A DNA stretch of 64,000 bases from contig WASS01000007.1 in the NCBI GenBank assembly GCA_009712635.1, positions 1-64,000 on the forward strand, read 5' to 3'. Numbering within the stretch: position 1 is the stretch's first letter; every line of letters begins with the position of its first letter. The DNA comes from Hungatella sp. (GTDB taxonomy: Bacteria; Bacillota; Clostridia; Lachnospirales; Lachnospiraceae). Positions 46,219 to 54,666 of this stretch are shown here, piece by piece. The notes beneath the pieces were generated by a model that was given only the letters and a program-made list of their open reading frames with translations, was not told the origin of the DNA and made no database searches. The position numbers and the translations under genes were made by a program.

Positions 46219-47151
46219 TTAATAGCCGCAGGTCTTCTTCACTCCCTCAGAAAAGCTTACAAGAGGGGAAAATCCCGTGTTTTTCTCCAGCTTACTAATG
46301 TCCGGAATCAGATTTGCAAGTCCCTCTGCATTGGGACGTCTTCTCCCGTAGCTGTAGCTGCCATGAAATCCCATGGTTTCATACATCTGCCGTATGTATT
46401 CCCTCAAGGGCTTTGTTTCCCGTTCCGGCGCTGCTACATTATAAATTCCGGAAACCGATTCTTTTTCCTGTTCCATTAAAAGTATCAGCGCCCGGACACA
46501 ATCCTCCAGATATAAAAAATTCCACATTTGGGTGCATTCCCCAAGGGAAATGTATTCTCCCCTTCCAAATGCCCTTAAACAGCTTTCCACCAGAGACCAT
46601 GGGTGATCTCCCGGTCCGTACACACTGAAAATCCGCGCATGGATATACTCCATGGAAGATATCCCTTCCTGCTGCCACTGGTTCGTCTTTTCTGTTGCCT
46701 GTTTTAAAAAGTCCAGCTTAGCCTTTCCGTATTCAGAAACAGGGCTGCAGTCAGTTTCCTCAGAAAGGGAGCCTTTGTGAATTCCATATTCCGCCTGGGA
46801 ACCGCTAAAGAGAAAACGGCTGCATCCTAAACGTCTGGCTCCCTCTAATGCCTTTAAAGCGTCCACCACATTCTTCTGCTGGACTTCCCGTTTCATCCGG
46901 TTCTCACTGCCGGATCCATCCCAGCCAAAATGGTAAAAGGCCTGACAAGGTTCATCAATTTCCTGATCCAGTGTATCAAGCTCACCCAGTTCCCGTTCTA
47001 TTATAACCAGACCTTCCTGATCTGACGGAAGATATCTTAAATTCTCCGAACCGGGGCGAACCACCGCATATACCCTGCTGCCCTGCTTTAATAGGCGGTT
47101 CGCCACAGCTCTTCCCAGGAAGCTGGTCGCTCCTGTTACAACAACGTTCAC
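46219..47151 (-). CDS. NAD-dependent epimerase/dehydratase
   Basis: An extended SDR of 310 residues beginning at GTG with GAGGAAATAAG upstream. The cofactor loop is TGATSFLGRAVANRL. The active site is Ser (SGSQAEYG) with the YGKAKLDFL Tyr-x-x-x-Lys motif. The C-terminal half has NFLYLEDCVRALILLM and SGIYNVAAPERE, typical of nucleotide-sugar 4-reductases and epimerases. The substrate is probably a nucleotide-linked sugar, given its neighbours. The exact reaction is not readable. Confidence 0.87.
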   Translation of the reverse strand: MNVVVTGATSFLGRAVANRLLKQGSRVYAVVRPGSENLRYLPSDQEGLVIIERELGELDTLDQEIDEPCQAFYHFGWDGSGSENRMKREVQQKNVVDALKALEGARRLGCSRFLFSGSQAEYGIHKGSLSEETDCSPVSEYGKAKLDFLKQATEKTNQWQQEGISSMEYIHARIFSVYGPGDHPWSLVESCLRAFGRGEYISLGECTQMWNFLYLEDCVRALILLMEQEKESVSGIYNVAAPERETKPLREYIRQMYETMGFHGSYSYGRRRPNAEGLANLIPDISKLEKNTGFSPLVSFSEGVKKTCGY

Positions 47152-47175
47152 CTTATTTCCTCCCTGTATAAAAAT

Positions 47176-49110
47176 CTAGTCCCTGATCCTGGGAATAATC
47201 ATATTCCGGTCCATCTCTTCCTCGGAAAGGAACGGAGACAAATCCTCTAAGGGAGGAGAAACCATGGTTCCATCAGGAAGCCGCTTTGCAGCTGATTTGG
47301 GTTCAAAATTCTGATCTCTGCTGACAAATACTTCACAAATCACCGGTCCGTTTAAAGACAGGGTGCGAAGGAGTGCCTGGTCAATCTCACCGTTGTGGCG
47401 GGCACTGACATAGGGATATCCGTATGCAGCAGAAAGTTTCTCCATGTCGGGGAAGCTTAAATCTCTGCTGTCATCTCCAATTCCAACAAGCGGTTCTCCA
47501 AAATAATTCTTCTGGGTCTGACGAATAGAATGATAACCCCCGTTATTAATTACAAATATCTTAATGGGAAGGCGATGATGTATAATCGTCTGCAGTTCCT
47601 GCAGATTCATCTGTATACTTCCGTCTCCTGTTACCAGAACAATGTCTTCTCCCGGATCGGCCTTGGAAATACCAATGGCTGCAGGCAGATCATATCCCAT
47701 GGAGGCCACAGCAGAATTGGAAATAAAGCGCTGACCCGGTTTTATCACATAAGCATGACCGCCTACCACACAGGCTGATCCATTGCCAACCACAGTAATC
47801 CTGTTTTCAGGAAGACGGGAGCTCAGTTCCTTTATAAATGCATAAATGTTTACTTCCTTGTGGTCATCCTGGCTGTAATGCCTTGGAAGAACCACAGGAT
47901 AGGTCTCTTTCCACATGCGGCATGTCTCATTCCAGGTAAGGGATTCAATCCCTGATCCGCCTTGAAATAAGGGTTCTTCCCTGGTTGCCATAAATTCGTG
48001 ATCCAGAAGATCTTCCATCACTGCCAGCAGATCTTTCACATCTGCATGGATCCTCATATCGGAATGTACCGATGGTTTCTTTAACTCCTCGGGATCAATA
48101 TCATTTACAATCACATACGCTTCTCTGGCCCAGGTTGCAAAATTATATCCAACCTGACGGATGCTTAAACGGCTGGCAAGGGAAAGCACCAGATCACTGT
48201 TTTGAATGGCAAAATTACCGGGACGGTCTCCCATTCCACCACCTCTGCCGGTGTAGAGCGGATGATCATCATACATGCAGTCCTCGCTGTTCCAGCCGGT
48301 TACAACCGGAATTCCCAGCTTTTCTACCACGCGCATAAATACGTCATGGGCCTGTCCGATGCGGATTCCATTGCCTGCGTTAATCACGGGGCGGGAAGCT
48401 TCTTTGATCTTTAAAAGTATCTCACGAACCGTTTTCTTATCCGGCTTAGGGGGCAGTATCTGACGTTTTTCTCCAAAACCGCTTTCGTCCTCAGTTATCT
48501 TAGCATCACTGGCAGAAATCCAGCCGTCTCCCCCATTTTCATAATCTTCCGGGTCAAAGCCAATAAGATTGTCGGTTTCTACGTAAGCGCCCTGCACATT
48601 CAGAGGAATGTCCAGCCAGGCAGGTCCCGGACGGCCGGAATACGCAAGATAAACTGCCTTTTCCAGACAGTAGCGGATTCGCATGGGATCAATCACCATC
48701 TCGCTGTATTTGGTCATGCAGTCAACTGCCTTTGTAATGTCAAATTCCTGATCTCCCATGGCACGGATTCCTACGCCGGACCATCTGGCTGTGGTATCGT
48801 AGCGAACCTGTCCTGACAGAATCAGCATGGGAATGGAATCCAGCCAGCCGCCTAAAACTCCGGTTATGGCATTGGTACCCCCCGGGCCTGTGGTAACACA
48901 GACAGCGGCAATCTGGCCTTTGATTCTGGCGTAGGATTCGGCAGCAATGGCGCATGCCTGCTCATGATGGTTATAGAGACAGGTAAGCCCTTCCTGATGT
49001 CCCAATGCATCGTTTAAATGCATGGCACCTCCTCCTGTTACCGTAAACACCTGGGAGATCCCAAGCTCCACCAGCCTCTGGGCTATATAATTGGATATTT
49101 TCATTCTCAT
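47176..49110 (-). CDS. Thiamine diphosphate-dependent enzyme (acetolactate synthase-like)
   Basis: At 644 residues it has the three-domain layout of ThDP decarboxylase/synthases. The N-terminal PYR domain has the catalytic Glu in NHHEQACAIAAESYARI and a VTTGPGGTNAITG motif. The central domain carries PVINAGNGIRIGQ. The C-terminal PP domain has GDGSIQMNLQELQTI...NNGGYHSI. The residues that mark true acetolactate synthase are not assured, and a small regulatory subunit gene is missing. Its place at the head of a sugar operon recalls YerE-like enzymes that add a two-carbon branch to a deoxysugar (inference). Confidence 0.87.
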   Translation of the reverse strand: MRMKISNYIAQRLVELGISQVFTVTGGGAMHLNDALGHQEGLTCLYNHHEQACAIAAESYARIKGQIAAVCVTTGPGGTNAITGVLGGWLDSIPMLILSGQVRYDTTARWSGVGIRAMGDQEFDITKAVDCMTKYSEMVIDPMRIRYCLEKAVYLAYSGRPGPAWLDIPLNVQGAYVETDNLIGFDPEDYENGGDGWISASDAKITEDESGFGEKRQILPPKPDKKTVREILLKIKEASRPVINAGNGIRIGQAHDVFMRVVEKLGIPVVTGWNSEDCMYDDHPLYTGRGGGMGDRPGNFAIQNSDLVLSLASRLSIRQVGYNFATWAREAYVIVNDIDPEELKKPSVHSDMRIHADVKDLLAVMEDLLDHEFMATREEPLFQGGSGIESLTWNETCRMWKETYPVVLPRHYSQDDHKEVNIYAFIKELSSRLPENRITVVGNGSACVVGGHAYVIKPGQRFISNSAVASMGYDLPAAIGISKADPGEDIVLVTGDGSIQMNLQELQTIIHHRLPIKIFVINNGGYHSIRQTQKNYFGEPLVGIGDDSRDLSFPDMEKLSAAYGYPYVSARHNGEIDQALLRTLSLNGPVICEVFVSRDQNFEPKSAAKRLPDGTMVSPPLEDLSPFLSEEEMDRNMIIPRIRD

Positions 49111-49153
49111 GTTATTTTCTCCTTTATTAAGGAATGGTAATTATCTGTCTGTG

Positions 49154-49168
49154 ATTATACCACACCGT
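49154..49168 (-). promoter_or_regulatory. Extended -10 promoter for the sugar operon
   Basis: The minus strand reads GTGTGGTATAAT, a TGn extended -10 about 45 bases ahead of the ThDP gene start; no good -35 is visible. Confidence 0.5.
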
Positions 49169-49288
49169 ACTTTATTTTCCTATTAAAGTTTTCTTACTTT
49201 CTAAAAGCTTCCATTTTTCCAAAAAACATGCTTTCTTTGGCAACTTTACCAGTTATGTAACCTTTGTTTCCCCGCTCAGCCTTATTTT

Positions 49289-49353
49289 ACAGGCAACTGC
49301 CGGTACTCTCTTGGTTACAGCGTTTTGGCGCATTCCGGGTAACCCCTGCCTGT
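49289..49353. other. Nested inverted repeat between divergent genes
   Basis: ACAGGCA/TGCCTGT (7 bp), then GGTTAC/GTAACC (6 bp), then GCG/CGC nest concentrically within 65 bp. The 398-base gap 49111-49507 otherwise holds only the two divergent promoters and AT-rich sequence. It could be a structured RNA, an operator, or a remnant terminator. Confidence 0.45.
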
Positions 49354-49507
49354 CAACAACTTTTCTCCTGTTCTGTTAGCTCCTTCCATATCTGCCATCA
49401 AACCACACTTTCTTTGTTCCTTTCATTTACGTTATAATCGCAGAGTAATGCAACTATGGATTTTCGGCCACGATAAAACTTACTGCAAAAAAGGAGAGAA
49501 CATATTT

Positions 49508-50854
49508 ATGAAAAAGCAAATTAAATTGATGGCTGTATTATCCGCTGCCGGTATTTTAACTGCAGCTGCCCCACAGATGGGCATCTTAAACACAGCCTCT
49601 ACTGTCTATGCCAAGGCAACTGGCTGGGTAGAAGAAAACGGTACATGGAAATTCTATGAGGAGGGTGATTACTACGCCACTGATTCCTGGAAGAAGTACG
49701 GAGAAGACTGGTATTACTTAAATGAGGATGGCGAAATCGCTGTCGGTCAGAAAGTTGATGAGTACTATGTAGACGAGAGCGGAAAGAGAGTATCCAATTA
49801 CTGGGTTTCTGTTACCAATGACAGCTACTGGGACTCCCCTGATTCACCGGAAAATTACTGGCATTATTACGGAAAAGACGGAAAAGAAGTCGTTTCCAAA
49901 TGGCAGAAGATCAATGACAACTGGTATTATTTTGACGAACAGGGTCAGATGCTTACTGGCAAGGTAGAAATCGCTGGTTCTACTTATTACCTGGGTAACG
50001 AAAATGACGGCGCACAGAAAACAGGCTGGTTTGAGCTTGAAAGTGCGAAAGAAGATTCAGACCATACAAATGCCTGGTACTATTTTGACAAAGACGGCGT
50101 TATGGTTAAAGATCAGGTAGATAAAAAAATTAACGGTTCTTACTTCACCTTTGTAAATGGCGAAATGCAGACCGGCTGGTACAAACTTCCTGTAACAGCA
50201 ACTCCTTCAGAAGCGGCCGAAAATACTGACAACAAGACTTCCGCAGCAGGCTATCAGTACTATGATGAGAGCGGTGCAAGAGTCGATGGCTGGAGAGAAA
50301 TCGAAGGCATCGAGGGCATCAGCGCAGAAGGCGAACAGCACTGGTTCTTCTTTAAAAACGGTGCTCCTTACTTTGCGAAAAAGGGTATTGAATTATTCAC
50401 TGTAAACTCCCAGAAATATGGATTTAATACAAAAGGTGAAATGCAGACCGGTCTTAAGGTTGTTAATCTGGAAGACGGAAATACTGCAAACTTCTATTTC
50501 GCAGACAACGGCGTGATCAACACTGGAAAACAGTCCATTACGAATGAAGATTCAGGCGATAACCAGATTTGGTACTTTGTAACTTCCGGAAGCAAGAAAG
50601 GTCAGGGCTTCCACGGTATTCTTGACGATACTCTTTACGAGTATGGTTTAAGAAAACAGGCAGATGCGGATTTAAGAGTTGAGGCATTCACTCTTAACGG
50701 TAAAAACTATCTGGTGAATACCAACGGTGTTCTTCAGAAAGCTTCCTCCACATCTAAGTCCACAGCAAAACCAGAGCTTGGCGCAGGCTTCAGAGATTTC
50801 AAAGACACCAATGAAAAAGTTTATGTTGTTGATGTAAATGGTATTATTCAGTAA
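49508..50854 (+). CDS. Secreted cell-wall-binding repeat protein (choline-binding type)
   Basis: About 448 residues with a signal peptide (MKKQIKLMAVLSAAGILTAA, cleavage near AKATG). The rest is a run of degenerate 20-residue aromatic/Gly repeats: WYYLNEDGEIAVGQ, WYYFDEQGQMLTGK, WYYFDKDGVMVKDQ and relatives, about ten or more copies. No catalytic domain is seen. Such repeats bind teichoic-acid choline or other wall polymers. AAAAAAGGAGAG precedes the ATG; a TATAAT at 49432 is a likely -10. Its position beside the glycan operon hints that it binds that polymer (inference). Confidence 0.9.
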   Translation: MKKQIKLMAVLSAAGILTAAAPQMGILNTASTVYAKATGWVEENGTWKFYEEGDYYATDSWKKYGEDWYYLNEDGEIAVGQKVDEYYVDESGKRVSNYWVSVTNDSYWDSPDSPENYWHYYGKDGKEVVSKWQKINDNWYYFDEQGQMLTGKVEIAGSTYYLGNENDGAQKTGWFELESAKEDSDHTNAWYYFDKDGVMVKDQVDKKINGSYFTFVNGEMQTGWYKLPVTATPSEAAENTDNKTSAAGYQYYDESGARVDGWREIEGIEGISAEGEQHWFFFKNGAPYFAKKGIELFTVNSQKYGFNTKGEMQTGLKVVNLEDGNTANFYFADNGVINTGKQSITNEDSGDNQIWYFVTSGSKKGQGFHGILDDTLYEYGLRKQADADLRVEAFTLNGKNYLVNTNGVLQKASSTSKSTAKPELGAGFRDFKDTNEKVYVVDVNGIIQ

Positions 50855-50894
50855 ATAGAACACCTTTATAAATGAAACATCCGTTCAATTGCCA

Positions 50895-50926
50895 AAAAGC
50901 CCGCAGTGTAACAGCTGCGGGCTTTT
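50895..50926 (+). terminator. Terminator of the cell-wall-binding gene
   Basis: AAAAGCCCGCAG and CTGCGGGCTTTT form a perfect 12-bp stem with an 8-base loop and T tail. Confidence 0.92.
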
Positions 50927-51083
50927 ATTTGTTTTTAACAATTATAAGAGTTGTAACTATACAAAATGCCTAAATAGTAATTTTTTTATCGATATTTCTG
51001 TTTTTGCGTTATATTTTTGTCGATTTAACGTTATACATATAGGAGTAGATTGTTTATCAATCTATAAAAAAAGGAGGAGACCA

Positions 51084-51491
51084 ATGAGAGAACTGTCCGT
51101 GTACTATTGTTCCAAATGCGGGTATTATGGTTATTATCAGCTGGAGAGGAATGCGGTATGCCCAAAGTGCAAGGTGGACATGCTTGCGTTGTCCATCAGC
51201 TATCAGGCTTTCATGGATTTGTCCTGTGAAGAAAGGGACGAATTGCTTTCCTCTCAAATCATTGCTTCATCGTCTCCCTATGTAAAGCGCATTCTTGTGC
51301 CTCACAAAGTAAATAATAACCGGGAAATCATTGCCCGAATGGGAGACCGCATCACCGAACTGGAGATTGAAAATGAAAAACTGAATAAAACCATTGAATG
51401 GATGCACCAGACAATTTGGGAAATGGTACGTAAAAACAAAGGATTAAATATAAGTGATCAGGATGAATCCCGTAAGGGGATTGATCCCTGA
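51084..51491 (+). CDS. Zinc-ribbon protein with coiled-coil tail (135 aa)
   Basis: The ATG follows a strong AAGGAGGAG. The N-terminus has two CxxC pairs, YYCSKCGYYGYYQ and AVCPKCKVDM, forming a zinc ribbon. The middle segment (SYQAFMDLSCEERDELLSSQI) is helical. The C-terminal 50 residues (RITELEIENEKLNKTIEWMH) form a coiled coil that resembles the neighbouring 49-residue protein. The stop codon lies within a palindrome shared with that convergent gene. Family not recognised; a DNA- or RNA-binding role is possible only by the ribbon. Confidence 0.75.
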   Translation: MRELSVYYCSKCGYYGYYQLERNAVCPKCKVDMLALSISYQAFMDLSCEERDELLSSQIIASSSPYVKRILVPHKVNNNREIIARMGDRITELEIENEKLNKTIEWMHQTIWEMVRKNKGLNISDQDESRKGIDP

Positions 51492-51543
51492 CAGGGACAT
51501 TCCGGGAGTGCCCCCCTGCACTCCTTATCCATCCCCTGTCAGG
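51487..51543. terminator. Palindrome containing both convergent stop codons
   Basis: CCTGACAGGG (51487-51496) is exactly inverted at 51534-51543, with GGAGTG/CACTCC nested inside. The UGA stop of each flanking gene lies in an arm. It could act as a bidirectional terminator, but there is no strong T run. Confidence 0.6.
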
Positions 51544-51688
51544 CGATTTTGTCAGTACTTATGTAACGTCCGATCAATCTGTTCAGCGTCTGATTCAACC
51601 TTTCAATCACTTTATGGAGTCTCGAATTTTCTTCCATCAGCTTCTCATTCTCCATCTCTACAATCCGCAGTTTCTCAGCATCTGTCAT
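51539..51688 (-). CDS. Coiled-coil mini-protein (49 aa)
   Basis: The ATG with GGAGGGGG upstream gives MTDAEKLRIVEMENEKLMEE followed by NSRLHKVIERLNQTLNRL, almost entirely coiled coil. It resembles the C-terminal coiled coil of the convergent zinc-ribbon protein (ENEKL then a hydrophobic heptad then NQT/HQT), so the two may pair as heterodimers (inference). Function unknown. Confidence 0.6.
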   Translation of the reverse strand: MTDAEKLRIVEMENEKLMEENSRLHKVIERLNQTLNRLIGRYISTDKIA

Positions 51689-52087
51689 AAAGATACCCCC
51701 TCCTTCTTCTGCTTTTCTTGTAATCAATATAAGTCCTTTCTAAGTGTTTGAAAAGTGAATTTTATCGCATTATTCGACATTTTTTACTATATTTTAGCCA
51801 ATTTAATCTTTTAATCTATGATCTTTTTAAAAGAAGTACTACATATGCCCTGTCCATATCAGTCTGGCACTAGATATGCGATTGCCATCAATCTTATATT
51901 GTCGACATAATTGATATTAATTATAAAGGTTTTCTTGATAATTTTTTAATTTATCACACGCTCTTTTGATCTCGTCAGATTTTTCACATATATAATGCTA
52001 TATATCTATTTATTGATAGACCAACTTCAATAAGCCGGCACTAAGTCCGGCTGAAAAAAAGAATTCTATTTTTCTGTACTATTATAC
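51689..52087. other. AT-rich intergenic region
   Basis: No gene was seen. One hairpin, AGCCGG/CCGGCT at about 52033-52053, lies close to the end of the HTH gene; on the minus strand it is not followed by a T run, so it is at most a weak terminator. The rest is AT-rich without clear repeats. Confidence 0.5.
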
Positions 52088-52759
52088 TCACGAGCTTTTA
52101 AGCCTCGTCATGAGAAGAGGGAGCTTAAGCTCGTCTAGCACTTCGTTAATATAAAACAGCACTGGAACAGTTCCGTCCGTCTTTCTGTCACCGGAAAGAA
52201 ACCAGCAGACAACTGCATCATTGGGAAGAGATGCAGACAATGCGTATCCCGCTTTTTTTAGCAGATGCTGTATTTCATCAATTCCAAGACCCAGAGAAAT
52301 GGCAATCGCCAGCAATGTTTCCTTTGACGGCTGTTTATAGCGCTTAATGTATTGCAGCATCCGTTCACTGACATTGGCCGCGTCACAGATGGACTTGCAC
52401 CTTCCTCTCCTGCCATTTAACAATTGTCTGAAATACCCGCTAAAATCATGATCGCTGCTTAGAGAAAGACCTGCCTTATTAGCCAGAAGCTCGGTTTCCT
52501 CTTCTGTTAAATGAAATATCTCTGCGCAAGAGACGATCAGCTGTATCTTGGACAGCCTTGTCTGAGTGCTGCATGGATGATTTTTCCACCAGGAAACGGC
52601 CTGTTTATTAACTCCCAGTTTCTGATAGACCTCCTCGAGCAGCCTTAGATCATTTGTTTTCTTATAGTCTTTGGCCAGATTATTTAATGCAGTGTAGAAG
52701 CTTTCTTCCAGTATTACGCCATGATCATCCAGCCATTGTTTAGTTTTTTCATAATCCAT
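52088..52759 (-). CDS. Helix-turn-helix regulator (XRE-like, 223 aa)
   Basis: Two HTH-like segments are visible: EEVYQKLGVNKQAVSWWKNH in the first third and DAANVSERMLQYIKRYKQPSKE near residue 130, the second followed by TLLAIAISLGLGIDEIQHLL, a typical XRE C-terminal helix. The last 40 residues (SASLPNDAVVCWFLSGDRK) may be a sensor or dimer region. GGCGGGGGAATG precedes the ATG. It lies downstream of the papain-like/LytTR set in the same direction but beyond a terminator, so it may regulate it without being co-transcribed. Confidence 0.75.
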   Translation of the reverse strand: MDYEKTKQWLDDHGVILEESFYTALNNLAKDYKKTNDLRLLEEVYQKLGVNKQAVSWWKNHPCSTQTRLSKIQLIVSCAEIFHLTEEETELLANKAGLSLSSDHDFSGYFRQLLNGRRGRCKSICDAANVSERMLQYIKRYKQPSKETLLAIAISLGLGIDEIQHLLKKAGYALSASLPNDAVVCWFLSGDRKTDGTVPVLFYINEVLDELKLPLLMTRLKSS

Positions 52760-52805
52760 TTCATTCCCCCGCCTTCCTTAAACCGCTATTTTGTGTGGTT
52801 TTTTG

Positions 52806-52845
52806 TACAAAAAGAAGCCAGCTGATTTGTGACTATCAGCTGGCT
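52806..52845 (-). terminator. Terminator downstream of the papain-like gene
   Basis: AGCCAGCTGAT and ATCAGCTGGCT form an 11-bp stem; on the minus strand TCTTTTTG follows. A stretch of about 115 non-coding bases separates it from the papain-like stop. Confidence 0.8.
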
Positions 52846-52960
52846 ACATTATATCTGCATTTTTTTAATTGAAGGGGGGATATCCCTAAGATGCGAAAAA
52901 CCGCCCTAACTGGTAAATCAGTGGGGTTAAACGGTTTATCACGATTTATCAGAAACTACC

Positions 52961-53908
52961 TTAACCCTGATAACCGTCGTAATCAACCGTGCCGATACAG
53001 GTTAGGTTTAAGGTATTTTTTAACAGGTCTCCTGGAGAGATGAAGTACTCATACATATCCTTTAACTTTTGCAAATAAGGTACTGCATCATTGTTACCGC
53101 CGTCTGTTCCATTGGCAAAAGTCTTTACAAATTGAATGCAAAAACGGGTTACTTCTATAATAAGGTCATCCGACAGTTCATAAGAGGTCGAAAGCTCCGT
53201 TTCATTCTGGCTGTTACTAAGCGCTTCATAAAGCTGGTCGATTGCTTCATCCACATTTTCATGGGATACAGGGCTGTTTTCCACATTTGCCTGAAATATT
53301 CGGTTGTTATAGCTGGAAGGATCTTTTTGTATGATTTCAATAATCCGATCAAGCAGAGGAAAGCCTGGAGTACCCTTTAATTGAATCTCATACTCATCTC
53401 CTGCTTCCTTATAACAATGATAAGCAAACTGGGAGCACATCATCGCTTCTCTGCCCTTGTATATTAAAGCATCTTCCAGTTCCATTAAGATACCCATGGA
53501 AAGCTTCACAATCCTTGTTACAAGGCCTTGAAGCCCTGTGTCACCCAATATGTTGTTAGTAATACAATAAAGACCGATAAACGGTAGCTGGGCATGTGCA
53601 TAGGGTAGCTTCTCACTGACATAACGCGTTGCAATGTCCATAACTGGCTGACAATTATTATTCCCTGGATTTAACCGCATCACATAGGCGGTTCTTGCTG
53701 TTCTGGTAAGTATGGTGTCCTCCAGCGCATTGGGGGGCGTTTCCTCAATCACGGTTCCTACAGGCTTAACTGACCCGCAGCTTAAGGCGGTATGGCTTAC
53801 TTCTGATCTGGTAACCCAGGCAATAATTTTAGATATCTTTTCGTTATTCGGCTCCAGTAAAAGGATATCTCCTGCCTTTAGTTCATTTACTCTTACTTTT
53901 TCACCCAT
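52961..53908 (-). CDS. Permuted papain-like (YiiX/NlpC-P60-related) protein
   Basis: A 315-residue protein without a clear signal peptide. It starts VNELKAGDILLLEPN, then SEVSHTALSCG supplies a candidate catalytic His and VIEETPPNAL a third polar residue. The Cys is in MMCSQFAYHCYKEAG near residue 165, so His precedes Cys as in circularly permuted papain-like enzymes (YiiX/YaeF). The C-terminal 110 residues are helical with no known domain. AGGAGG precedes the ATG. It is the last gene of a leftward set with a LytTR two-component system. Amidase, peptidase or lipid-acyl activity cannot be distinguished. Confidence 0.75.
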   Translation of the reverse strand: MGEKVRVNELKAGDILLLEPNNEKISKIIAWVTRSEVSHTALSCGSVKPVGTVIEETPPNALEDTILTRTARTAYVMRLNPGNNNCQPVMDIATRYVSEKLPYAHAQLPFIGLYCITNNILGDTGLQGLVTRIVKLSMGILMELEDALIYKGREAMMCSQFAYHCYKEAGDEYEIQLKGTPGFPLLDRIIEIIQKDPSSYNNRIFQANVENSPVSHENVDEAIDQLYEALSNSQNETELSTSYELSDDLIIEVTRFCIQFVKTFANGTDGGNNDAVPYLQKLKDMYEYFISPGDLLKNTLNLTCIGTVDYDGYQG

Positions 53909-53925
53909 CGTATTTTCCTCCTGAA

Positions 53926-54657
53926 TTAATTAAAATATTGTTTCAGTTCTTTTACCTTATTCCGACTGACCAGTATCACATCGGAAATGTCCTTAAAATA
54001 CATATCATAGGTATAGTTAATCCGCGGTCGGAACCGGTCTGCTCTGGATAAATTAGCCAGATAGCATTTATGAGTGCGGAAAAATGAATTCTTCTTCAGC
54101 TTCTCCTCATAAAAATTCAGAGTTTTATTTCCACGGAATACGTGATCCCTGGTATGTATCATACAAATCCCCTGTAACGCTTCTATATAAAATATATCAG
54201 CCGCCGGTATCAGAACAATGTCTTCCTCGTTAAACCCGCAGATCATATCTAAATTATAATCATACTGTCCGCTAATCTCCTGATACACGTTTTGTCCGGT
54301 GGTGGAAGTCTCTAATTTATTCAGGCATTTAAAAAGCCGTTCTTTCGTATAAGGTTTTAGCAGATAGTCCACTGCATTCAGTTCAAATGCCTTGGCTGCA
54401 TAACCATTATAAGCAGTAACAAAACAGATTTTAGTCTTGGGGTGAAGGCTGCTGATTTGCTCTGCAATATACATGCCATTGATTCCCGGCATGTCTATAT
54501 CCAAAAACAGCAGGTCACAAGGGTTCTTTAATAAATATGCCAGTCCCTCTCTGGAATCAGAGAATGCCCCAACCAGAGTACATTCCTCTTTTTTCTTCAG
54601 CAATTCCGTAAGATATTCAATTGAATTTTTTTCATCATCAATAATAACAACCTGCAT
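53926..54657 (-). CDS. LytTR-type response regulator
   Basis: Receiver domain MQVVIIDDEKNSIEYLTELL with phospho-acceptor Asp in LLFLDIDMPGINGMYIAEQ and switch Lys in VDYLLKPYTKERLF. A LytTR DNA-binding domain from about residue 145 includes IFYIEALQGICMIHT and FFRTHKCYLANLSRADRF. 243 residues. It lies nine bases after the kinase stop and 17 bases before the papain-like gene, so all three are likely one operon. Confidence 0.92.
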   Translation of the reverse strand: MQVVIIDDEKNSIEYLTELLKKKEECTLVGAFSDSREGLAYLLKNPCDLLFLDIDMPGINGMYIAEQISSLHPKTKICFVTAYNGYAAKAFELNAVDYLLKPYTKERLFKCLNKLETSTTGQNVYQEISGQYDYNLDMICGFNEEDIVLIPAADIFYIEALQGICMIHTRDHVFRGNKTLNFYEEKLKKNSFFRTHKCYLANLSRADRFRPRINYTYDMYFKDISDVILVSRNKVKELKQYFN

Positions 54658-54666
54658 ACCTGCGCA

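Noticed and set aside
47176-49110. Biosynthetic acetolactate synthase for branched-chain amino acids
   Set aside because: No ilvN/ilvC neighbours; the gene heads a sugar and glycosyltransferase operon.
49289-49353. Known riboswitch class (for example cyclic di-GMP type)
   Set aside because: Conserved core bases of that class were not found; only nested stems are evident.
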